From an uncultured Clostridium sp. (lineage in GTDB: Bacteria > Bacillota > Clostridia > TANB77 > CAG-508), in contig CANOPV010000067.1 of NCBI GenBank assembly GCA_947568605.1, positions 1 through 5,442 of the forward strand: DNA of 5,442 bases, written 5' to 3'. This document shows, piece by piece, positions 1 through 5,442 of this stretch. The notes below the pieces were generated by a model. The model did not search any database and was not told the DNA's origin. It worked only from the letters and a program-made list of their open reading frames with translations. A program made the position numbers and the translations under genes. Numbering within the stretch: the first letter of the stretch is position 1; each line of letters opens with the position of its first letter.

Positions 1-5
1 CGTTA

Positions 6-236
6 CAGCATCAGTGGGAAGACGCGAAATGGAAAAAAATAATTTTAAGCCGAAGCAAAGCGTAGCGATTGGAGTCAAAAGCATATTTTTAATATTTTAG
101 CGAAGAATTAAATTTAATCTAATTACTAATTTGAAAAAGAATTAGTATATTGCTAGGCAAAATTTAGTAAAAAAACGGAGGCGTACTTGTGTACGTCAAG
201 TATTTTTTATCTAAATTTTAACGACGCAAGATGCTG
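6..236. repeat. Hairpin-rich intergenic element, possibly a dispersed repeat or structured RNA
   Basis: This stretch downstream of ftsY has no convincing gene. It is bounded by a 7-bp inverted repeat, CAGCATC at 6-12 and GATGCTG at 230-236. Inside are a perfect 8-bp stem (124-131 with 140-147) and a long compound hairpin at 159-219. The compound hairpin has an outer 9-bp helix (159-167 with 211-219), an A/T helix (168-174 with 203-209) and a 7-bp tip (180-186 with 191-197, loop TTGT). The tip contains a G-U pair when read as plus-strand RNA but an A-C mismatch on the minus strand, which mildly favours plus-strand transcription. The element has far more CpG than the neighbouring genes. The architecture suggests a repeated or mobile palindromic element, but copy number cannot be seen from one window. 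It may also end ftsY transcription. Confidence 0.4.
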
Positions 237-244
237 ATTATTTT

Positions 245-1150
245 TTAAATTATAGCATTTACAAAATCGACAGCATTAAAAATCTCCATATCATCAATCT
301 GCTCTCCAACCCCAATAAATTTAACAGGAATTTTATTTTCATTAACAATCCCTATTACAACTCCACCTTTTGCTGTTCCATCTAATTTTGTTAAAACTAG
401 ACCTGTAATATTTGTAGTTTCTTTAAATGCTTTTACCTGTGATATTGCATTTTGACCTGTTGTTGCATCTAACACAAGTAATACTTCTTTTGAACATTCT
501 TCTAATTCTTTATCTATTACTTTTTCAATTTTTGATAATTCATCCATTAAATATTTTTTATTGTGTAATCTACCTGCTGTATCACAAATTAATACATCTG
601 AATTTGTTTGTTTTGTTATTTTTATTGCATCATATACTACTGATGCGGGGTCTATTCCCTCTTCTTTTTTTACTATGTCGCATCCTGCTCTATTTGCCCA
701 AATTTCTAATTGTTCTACTGCTGCTGCTCTAAATGTATCTGCTGCTGCAATTACTACCTTTTTTCCTTCTTTTCTTAATTTGTTTGCAATTTTCCCTATT
801 GATGTTGTTTTTCCTACTCCATTTACTCCTACTACTAATATTATTGATGGTTTTGTTTCTAATTTTAGGTCTTTTTCTGTTTCATCTAATATATTTTTCA
901 TTTCTTCTCTTAAAGCATTTTTTACTTCTTCTGAATCTTTTATGTTTTGCTTTTTTATTTTATCTCTTAGTTTATTTATTATTTCTATTGATGTTTCATA
1001 TCCTATATCTGACATTATAAGTATTTCTTCTATTTCTTCTAATAATTCTTCATCAACTTTTCTAAATGTACTAAATACATTGTTTATTTGATTATTAAAA
1101 GAGTCTTTTGTTTTACTTAATCCTGTTTTTAATTTATCAAAAAATCCCAT
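245..1150 (-). CDS. ftsY: Signal recognition particle receptor FtsY
   Basis: FtsY is the SRP-receptor GTPase. It pairs with Ffh at the inner face of the membrane and delivers ribosomes making membrane proteins to the Sec translocon. The product has a helical N domain (about residues 1-90) and a complete G domain. Numbered from the upstream ATG at 1156, it shows the P-loop GVNGVGKTT (110-118), DTFRAAA (140-146), DTAGR (192-196), TKLDGTAKGG (256-265) and the closing GVGEQIDD (282-289). It lacks the long acidic A domain of proteobacterial FtsY, as is usual in Firmicutes. Two in-frame ATGs lie at 1156 and 1150. I favour 1150, because the protein then begins MGFFDKL, the common FtsY start, and AAGGA sits at a proper distance; the ATG at 1156 would add only MK. 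No ffh or smc neighbour lies in the window. The gene is intact, and its identity is clear. Confidence 0.96.
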   Translation of the reverse strand: MGFFDKLKTGLSKTKDSFNNQINNVFSTFRKVDEELLEEIEEILIMSDIGYETSIEIINKLRDKIKKQNIKDSEEVKNALREEMKNILDETEKDLKLETKPSIILVVGVNGVGKTTSIGKIANKLRKEGKKVVIAAADTFRAAAVEQLEIWANRAGCDIVKKEEGIDPASVVYDAIKITKQTNSDVLICDTAGRLHNKKYLMDELSKIEKVIDKELEECSKEVLLVLDATTGQNAISQVKAFKETTNITGLVLTKLDGTAKGGVVIGIVNENKIPVKFIGVGEQIDDMEIFNAVDFVNAII

Positions 1151-1190
1151 TTTCATTTTCCTTTCCTTTGAATTAAGTTTTATAGGTATT

Positions 1191-1219
1191 AGTATATCAC
1201 ATTTTTTTGAAATTGTGTA
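1191..1219 (-). promoter_or_regulatory. Predicted sigma-A promoter of ftsY, extended -10
   Basis: On the minus strand TACACA (1214-1219) lies 17 bases from TATACT (1191-1196). The -10 is preceded by TG at -15/-14, giving the extended form TGATATACT. Transcription would start near 1184, leaving a leader of about 30 bases before the ftsY start codons. The -35 matches the consensus at four of six positions. This is a prediction from sequence only. Confidence 0.5.
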
Positions 1220-1240
1220 TAGTTATGGACAAAATTTCCA

Positions 1241-1269
1241 TTGATTTATTTATTTTTAATAATTATAAT
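1241..1269 (+). promoter_or_regulatory. Predicted sigma-A promoter of the ROK-family gene
   Basis: TTGATT (1241-1246) and a perfect TATAAT (1264-1269) are separated by exactly 17 bases. A start near 1276 would give a leader of about 27 bases containing AGGAG at 1292-1296, six bases before the ATG at 1303. It diverges from the ftsY promoter, and the two -35 boxes lie about 20 bp apart, so the promoters could interfere with each other. No clear operator palindrome was seen between them. Confidence 0.6.
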
Positions 1270-1302
1270 TATATAAGTAGAACTATTTTATAGGAGATAG
1301 CA

Positions 1303-2157
1303 ATGAAAAGTATTGGTGTTGATATTGGAGCAAATCATATTGCTTGTGGATTATATAATAAATTTACAGATAAATTAGAAAATAAAATTTATATCCCTAA
1401 TAAAATTAATAAAAATACAAATATAAATTTATCTACAAAATATTTTATAAATTTGCTTTTAAATTTAATTGACAGATTAATAAAAGAAAATAATATTAGT
1501 ATTAATAAAATTTCATCTATTGGTTTTGGATGTCCTGGTGGTGTTGATAAAGAAAATGCAATATTTTTAGGTTCTTCATCTATAAATATTGAAAAAATTG
1601 AGTTTAGAAAAGAATTTAAAAAGTATAATGTATGTATATTTATAGAAAATGATTCTACATGTGCAGGAATATGTGAAAGTTATTTTAGTAATGTAAATAA
1701 TTTTTTAATGTTTACATTAGGTTCAGATTTAGGAGTGTCATATATTGAAAATTACAAATGTATAGATAAAATTGTATGGGATATTATTGAAATTAATAAA
1801 AAGAATAATGGTAGTTATAATAATTATATTAATAGTTTTTATAGTTTATCTCAGCAATATAATAAAATTAAAAATAACAATTACGAAAGAAATCAGATAT
1901 TCAAATCTATAAAAAAAGGAGATTCTGATGCTATAAATATTTTAAAAGATTATATTAAAAATTTTATAATTGGTATAAAAAGAATTGAACAGCATTACAA
2001 TATTAAAGATATTCTTTTAGGTGGAGGTATGTCAGAATATTCAAAATATTTTTTAGATGATATATGTAAAAAATTGCTACAATTAAATATATGTGCTTCA
2101 AAATTCAAAAATGATTCTGGAATAATCGGTGCTGCATTATTGGAAAATTTTATATAA
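1303..2157 (+). CDS. Divergent ROK-family protein (sugar kinase-like, no DNA-binding domain)
   Basis: ROK proteins use an actin-like ATPase fold to phosphorylate or sense sugars. Family marks seen here are the N-terminal VDIG (6-9), GFGCPGGVD (74-82), END (115-117, where the Asp is the expected catalytic base), TLG (138-140), LLGGGMS (238-244) and GIIGAALL (273-280). The length (284 residues) is near normal for a ROK kinase, and no N-terminal helix-turn-helix is present, so it is not a ROK repressor. It is atypical in three places. The phosphate loop reads DIGAN rather than DIGGT, the second phosphate motif reads GSDLG rather than GTGxG, and the Cys-rich zinc motif (CxCGxxGCxE) that normally follows is absent. 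Asn, Lys and Ile are abundant, partly from AT pressure. The start is supported by AGGAG with a 6-base spacer. Substrate is unknown, and kinase activity is uncertain. Confidence 0.75.
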   Translation: MKSIGVDIGANHIACGLYNKFTDKLENKIYIPNKINKNTNINLSTKYFINLLLNLIDRLIKENNISINKISSIGFGCPGGVDKENAIFLGSSSINIEKIEFRKEFKKYNVCIFIENDSTCAGICESYFSNVNNFLMFTLGSDLGVSYIENYKCIDKIVWDIIEINKKNNGSYNNYINSFYSLSQQYNKIKNNNYERNQIFKSIKKGDSDAINILKDYIKNFIIGIKRIEQHYNIKDILLGGGMSEYSKYFLDDICKKLLQLNICASKFKNDSGIIGAALLENFI

Positions 2158-2164
2158 TATTTTT

Positions 2165-2729
2165 TTATTGACCATACCCTTTTGCAATTAGTGCTTCTTC
2201 AATTTGATTAACTCTTTTTATTATTGATGAAGAAAATTTTAATAATATATACTTTATATTTTTAATATTAAAAGATATATTTTTAGCAATACACGCATCT
2301 TTTACTTCATATAAATCTTTTTTTAATATTGGAAGCATTGATAAAGAAATACATACTAATACTTTAATTTCATTTGTATTAATTTTAAATATTTTTAGTG
2401 GTGTACATATTAGTTTTATTGTTTCTGCTATTCCGAGTAATATTGGTAATATTTGAATATATAATTGTAATATTACATACTATTATTAGTTTTATACCTA
2501 TCCACATTGCATTTATAATATTATCTAATAAGCAATTAATAAAAAAAGTAAATATAATAAATGGGAAAATTTTTAATGTACTTATTATTATAGTTTTAAA
2601 CTTTTTTCTTATTAAAAACATTACTAATAAATTTATTGTAAGGAAAATCAAGATTAATCTATTATTTGGTAAAAAAAATATAGATGTGCTATATATTATG
2701 AATATTAAAAACTTAATTATATTTTTCAT
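2165..2729 (-). CDS. ecfT: ECF transporter transmembrane scaffold EcfT, with a frameshift at about 2433-2435
   Basis: EcfT is the membrane scaffold that links the ATPase to the substrate-binding S component. The gene reads in two frames. Codons 1-98 run from the ATG at 2729 to ACT at 2436-2438 and encode hydrophobic segments (about residues 4-40 and 46-66) and the helix around MWIGIKL. If one base of the CGG at 2433-2435 is skipped, the frame continues for 89 residues (IAETIKLICTPL and onward) to TAA at 2165-2167. This gives about 187 residues, shorter than the usual roughly 260. The joined protein aligns without a gap to my recollection of Bacillus EcfT between the conserved basic residue (K80) and the PL of the first coupling helix. 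The two Ala-Arg-Gly coupling motifs appear as AKN (148-150) and AKG (182-184). Its start overlaps the ecfA end by 17 bases, and AAAGGA lies upstream. Without recoding, translation would stop at 2385. It could be a pseudogene, a sequencing error or a recoded gene. Confidence 0.75.
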
Positions 2730-3543
2730 TTATAATTTTTCCTTTCAAGTTTTCTATCAATTCTTCTATTGAAAAATCTTTTAAATTTAATATTATTCCA
2801 TTTTCTTTTAACTTTGCTAAAATTTTTATTATAGTAGGTTGTTTTATGCCAAATTCACTTAATTTATCAGACTTATTTATTAAATCATTTTTTTTAATTT
2901 CATAAACAATTTTACCATTACTTAATATAAATGTTCTATCTGCTAATAAAATTTCGTCTGCTAAATTTGTTATACAAATTATAGTAAATCCCTGTTTTTT
3001 TAAATTTTTTATTATTTCATATATTTTTTGTTTACCTTCACTATCAATCATTGTAGTAGGTTCATCTAAAATAATATATTTTGGCTTTCTTGCTAAAATT
3101 TCTGCTATCATTATTCGTTGCTTTTGCCCCAAAGATAATGTATATAAATCATTATCTTTAAATTCAAGCATTCCTACCTGTTGTAATGCTAAGTTTATTC
3201 TTTTTTCAACTTCTGACTTTTCTAAATCTTTAAGTGAAAATGAAATTTCATCATATATATTATTAAATATAATTTGATTTTCAGGATTTTGAAATACTAT
3301 TCCCACTTTGTCTTGAATTAATTTATAATTCTTATTTTTAGATATATCTATATTATCAATTATAATTTTACCTTCTTTTAATTTAGTAATTCCTGAAATC
3401 AATCTTCCAATAGTAGATTTACCAGATCCGTTTTGACCGACAATAGCAACTATCTCTCCATCTTCAATTGAAAAGTTTAATTCATCCAATATTTTACAAT
3501 CACTATTCTTATATTTAAAAGAAACATTTTCTATTTTAATCAT
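2713..3543 (-). CDS. ecfA: ECF transporter ATP-binding protein (EcfA type)
   Basis: This ABC ATPase powers the energy-coupling-factor importer encoded by its neighbours, on the cytoplasmic face of the membrane. It shows Walker A GQNGSGKST (36-44), the EcfA-type Q-loop VFQNPENQ (83-90), a signature LSLGQKQR (136-143), Walker B YIILDEP (156-162) and a D-loop around MIDSEG (165-170). The length of 276 is normal. Two positions are unusual: the signature is LSLGQ instead of LSGGQ, and the switch His of the H-loop is Asn (ITN, 191-193). Most ECF transporters use two paralogous ATPases, EcfA1 and EcfA2, but only one is present here, so a homodimer or a partner encoded elsewhere is implied. Its ATG overlaps the folT stop (ATGATTAA, 3536-3543), and AAGGAG inside the end of folT serves as the binding site, pointing to translational coupling. 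Confidence 0.9.
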   Translation of the reverse strand: MIKIENVSFKYKNSDCKILDELNFSIEDGEIVAIVGQNGSGKSTIGRLISGITKLKEGKIIIDNIDISKNKNYKLIQDKVGIVFQNPENQIIFNNIYDEISFSLKDLEKSEVEKRINLALQQVGMLEFKDNDLYTLSLGQKQRIMIAEILARKPKYIILDEPTTMIDSEGKQKIYEIIKNLKKQGFTIICITNLADEILLADRTFILSNGKIVYEIKKNDLINKSDKLSEFGIKQPTIIKILAKLKENGIILNLKDFSIEELIENLKGKIINEKYN

Positions 3544-4072
3544 CTTCGCTCCTTATATATTTATCAAATTGACCTCTTAACATTCTTTCTAAAAATAAAA
3601 TTACAATTATATGTATTGGAATCATTACAATTTGTTTTACGATTCTTGTTACAAATAATACTTGAAATGCCTTTCCTGATGTTATACTTGTCCATAATGT
3701 ATTTAATCCCATATTTACAATGATAGACACTAATATTACAGAAATAATTACTCTTATTATAAATTCTTTATTAGTAAATGAATTTATTTCTTTTTTATAA
3801 ATTAATAATCCATAAATTAATCCTGCTATTGCAGTACTTATAGTATAACCAATAAAATATGGACCCGTTGGGAATAGTGTTGCTCCTATGACATCTCCTA
3901 AAACATTTAAAAGTACTGTCCATTTAGGTCCTAACCATATTGCACATAACATTGTAGGCACAAACGCAAAACTTATTTTTAAAATAGGTGTTTTTATTGA
4001 AAGAAATCGTGATAAAATAATAAGCATTGCTAAAAGAATTGCTGTTATTATAATTTTTTTATTTTTACTCAT
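3536..4072 (-). CDS. folT: Folate ECF transporter S component FolT
   Basis: FolT is the membrane substrate-binding subunit that captures folate for an ECF importer. The 178-residue protein has about six hydrophobic segments (roughly 6-25, 35-47, 51-66, 74-93, 105-121 and 145-161), the size typical of S components. FolT-like blocks are FVPTMLCAIWLGP (37-49), LFPTGPYFIGYT (66-77), the GLNTLW stretch (122-127) and RIVKQIVMIPI (143-153). The substrate call is strengthened independently by the tetrahydrofolate riboswitch directly upstream. It is the first gene of folT-ecfA-ecfT. Its binding site AGGGAG lies 7 bases before the ATG and is buried in a strong hairpin. The Arg at residue 22 is encoded by CGA, showing that this codon is used normally here. 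Specificity could extend to related pterins, but folate is the best call. Confidence 0.88.
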   Translation of the reverse strand: MSKNKKIIITAILLAMLIILSRFLSIKTPILKISFAFVPTMLCAIWLGPKWTVLLNVLGDVIGATLFPTGPYFIGYTISTAIAGLIYGLLIYKKEINSFTNKEFIIRVIISVILVSIIVNMGLNTLWTSITSGKAFQVLFVTRIVKQIVMIPIHIIVILFLERMLRGQFDKYIRSEDD

Positions 4073-4077
4073 AAAAA

Positions 4078-4118
4078 CTCTCCCTTTCTTTTATTTCCGC
4101 ATCAAAAGAAAAAGAGAG
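4078..4118 (-). promoter_or_regulatory. Hairpin sequestering the folT ribosome binding site (riboswitch expression platform)
   Basis: On the minus-strand RNA, bases 4118-4104 (CUCUCUUUUUCUUUU) pair with 4092-4078 (AAAAGAAAGGGAGAG) over 15 continuous pairs, two of them G-U, closing an 11-base loop. The 3' arm contains the whole Shine-Dalgarno sequence of folT. Nine bases of the 5' arm (4115-4107) are also exactly complementary to AGAAAAAGA at 4228-4220, mostly the 5' strand of aptamer helix P2, so the two structures can compete. Ligand binding, by holding P2 together, would leave this arm free to hide the binding site and turn translation off. Five U residues follow the hairpin just before and into the ATG, so weak termination is a second possibility. 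Confidence 0.75.
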
Positions 4119-4137
4119 TATATTACTTCCTCATATC

Positions 4138-4239
4138 TTTATTAGCGGAATGCGAAAAAGAATAAGCAAATATTATTCTTGCCTTAGTAACAACTTCCCG
4201 TTTACTAAGTCTTAACTATTCTTTTTCTACTCTAATAAA
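4138..4239 (-). promoter_or_regulatory. Tetrahydrofolate (THF) riboswitch aptamer
   Basis: The minus-strand RNA folds into the THF riboswitch plan. P1 is 8 perfect pairs (4239-4232 with 4145-4138). P2 is 11 perfect pairs (4227-4217 with 4164-4154). P3 is 8 perfect pairs (4209-4202 with 4190-4183) closed by an 11-base loop. The 5' segment GAGUAGA after P1, the GUUAAG between P2 and P3, the GGGA in the P3 loop and the GCAUUCCGCU returning to P1 match the class as I remember it. Loop bases GGAA (4198-4195) can pair with UUCC (4150-4147) to form the expected long-range pseudoknot. The remembered reference has GGAU and AUCC there, so the change is compensatory. The aptamer sits directly upstream of folT, a common target of this class. 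Confidence 0.9.
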
Positions 4240-4253
4240 TATTTATTAAATTG

Positions 4254-4282
4254 ATTTTATCATATTTATATTTTTTTGTATA
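4254..4282 (-). promoter_or_regulatory. Candidate promoter of the riboswitch-folT-ecfA-ecfT transcript
   Basis: TATACA (4277-4282) and TAAAAT (4254-4259) on the minus strand are 17 bases apart. Transcription would begin near 4247, just before aptamer helix P1, which is where a riboswitch transcript should start. The region is so AT-rich that other boxes, such as TATGAT at 4259-4264, are possible. Only the general location is well supported. Confidence 0.4.
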
Positions 4283-4289
4283 TACTTTT

Positions 4290-5442
4290 TTAATATTCCA
4301 TATTATATTTATCTGTTATTAGTGTTATCATTTCTTTATAATTTTTAAATGTTTTTTCTAAATCTTTGTATAAAGATTCTACTTGTACCATTTGCTTTGT
4401 CAAGCCTTTTACTAGACCATATTTATATGTACTTTCTACAATTTTAGGAACAAATTTTATACTATCTTCTATTATATCTTTATAATCTTTTAAATTTCTA
4501 TTAATAAAAAATTCTATAACTTGTTCTTTAAGTAATTCTTTTCCTACTGTTAGATTATTTGAAAATGCATTTATTCCATTTAAACATACAAATGCTTTTG
4601 CCATACAAAACAAATAATTAGGCGGTATCATTTCATATTTTATACAAATATTAATCATATCTGTAAAATAATATGTTAATTCCTTTGTATTAATTTCATT
4701 GCAATATTTTTTTACATCTTCTTTAAATTTAATATTCATATTTTCAGGCATTTTAGAATATGGAATTACTAAATCATACATTTTTTCATAATTACCTAAA
4801 TATGCACTTATAAAAAACTGCTTAGTTAATTTTGCATCTTCTTCTGATAATACAAATAATAACCCCATATCTAAAAATCCTATATTTCCTTCATTGTCTA
4901 TATATATATTTCCACCGATGAGGATCTCCGTGAAATACAATTTGTTTATTATTTAGTAATGCATAAAAACTAGATTGTATATAACTATTAATTCCAATTG
5001 CAATTTTTTTATTATTTTCTTCGTTTAATTCCATTTTATTAATTGTTTTACTATCTATATATTCCATAACTATAATATTATCTGTACATAACTTTTCATA
5101 TACTTTTGGAACTTTAATATCTTTTGTATTATCAATCTTTCCATTAACATTATTTGCAAATTTTTGATATATTTTTATATTTTCTTTTTCATTTTGAAAG
5201 TCAGTTTCTTCATATATCCATTTTAAGTATAAATCTAATGCTTTTTCTCCTCCTATAATGTTTTCAATTTTAACAAGTTTACCAAATCTATGAAATATTT
5301 TTTTCATTGTTTTTATATCTTTTTCAACAGAATCTGTAATATCTTTTCTTTTTACTTTTATAGCAACAATATCTCCATTCTTTAATATTGCTTTATGCAC
5401 TTGTGAAATAGATGCTGAACCAAGTGGAGATTTGTCTATTTC
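4290..5442 (-). CDS. AarF/ABC1/UbiB-family atypical kinase, 5'-truncated by the window, frameshift at about 4915-4917
   Basis: This family has a protein-kinase-like ATPase fold and is linked to quinone or lipid biology in other organisms; the role in Firmicutes is unsettled. The frame is open to the window edge, so the true start and the family's KxGQ motif lie outside. Visible residues 1-175 include PLGSASISQVHKA (6-18, the modified nucleotide loop), the invariant Lys in VAIKVKR (26-32), EETDFQNE, VPKVYEKL and the catalytic loop FHGDPH. One base of the CGG at 4915-4917 must be skipped. The sequence then continues GGN (or RGN) IYIDNEGNIGFLDMG, where LDMG is the DFG-like metal site, and runs for 208 residues in total to TAA at 4290-4292. 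Without the skip, the first frame ends eight codons later at 4891. No strong C-terminal membrane pair is apparent, unlike in UbiB. Family assignment is strong; whether the gene is functional is open. Confidence 0.82.

Noticed and set aside
2..100. Open plus-strand frame from the window edge to a TAG at 98-100, with an internal ATG at 29.
   Set aside because: It is only 32 codons, lies inside the hairpin-rich element, has no clear ribosome binding site and resembles no family I know. It could be the tail of a gene outside the window, but this cannot be supported.
427..1091. Long plus-strand open frames opposite ftsY.
   Set aside because: They are Leu/Phe/Ser-rich antisense shadows of a conserved minus-strand gene, with no ribosome binding sites or recognisable domains.
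2398..2772. Plus-strand 124-codon open frame opposite ecfT and the end of ecfA.
   Set aside because: Its hydrophobic product mirrors the AT-rich membrane gene on the other strand, and the minus-strand frames match EcfT and EcfA.
4078..4118. Reading the folT leader hairpin as an intrinsic terminator.
   Set aside because: The stem is A/U-rich and contains the Shine-Dalgarno, and only five U residues follow before the start codon. Sequestering the ribosome site explains the placement better.
4123..4134. Minus-strand mini-ORF ATG AGG AAG TAA between the riboswitch and the sequestering hairpin, with a GAGGAAG that looks like a second ribosome binding site.
   Set aside because: It is three codons long with no spaced binding site of its own. 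It is most likely chance in a linker, although a leader-peptide or ribosome standby role cannot be excluded.
4911..4920. Classic slippery-site programmed frameshifting in the kinase gene.
   Set aside because: There is no homopolymer or prfB-like CUU-UGA motif, and the preceding His codon CAU cannot re-pair one base forward (AUC). Any recoding would have to act at the CGG itself.

Overview
The window looks like a chromosomal segment of a very AT-rich, low-GC Firmicute (Bacillota), probably an anaerobic clostridium-like or Bacilli-like gut lineage. The evidence is the extreme A/T codon bias, strong AGGAG-type ribosome binding sites, a Firmicutes-type FtsY, a dedicated folT-ecfA-ecfT folate transporter operon, and a recognisable tetrahydrofolate riboswitch, a class known mainly from Firmicutes. 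The species cannot be named from this sequence.

Layout. Positions 1-240 hold no convincing gene. They contain a CpG-containing, hairpin-dense element that resembles a dispersed repeat or structured RNA. Next is ftsY (minus strand, SRP receptor GTPase), divergent from a ROK-family gene (plus strand). The two share a 146-bp region with a good promoter for each. The ROK gene meets the end of ecfT tail to tail with only 7 bp between the stops. From right to left on the minus strand follow folT, ecfA and ecfT, overlapping by a few bases and preceded by a THF riboswitch and a 15-bp hairpin that buries the folT ribosome binding site. The right end is a 5'-truncated AarF/ABC1/UbiB-type atypical kinase gene on the minus strand.

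How the genes work together. FolT (substrate binding), EcfT (scaffold) and EcfA (ATPase) would form an energy-coupling-factor folate importer. The riboswitch would shut off its translation when reduced folate is plentiful. FtsY serves membrane protein targeting. The ROK protein and the kinase have no evident functional link to the operon.

The most unusual observation is that two unrelated genes, ecfT and the UbiB-like kinase, each need exactly one extra base skipped to restore a family-consistent protein. In both, that base falls in or next to an in-frame CGG codon (2433-2435 and 4915-4917). By manual scan of about 1,600 codons in the window, CGG occurs in frame nowhere else. This may reflect sequencing error or pseudogenes. 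It also fits an unassigned or starved CGG codon at which ribosomes shift +1 or read four bases. EcfA and EcfT also carry unusual substitutions in normally conserved motifs.
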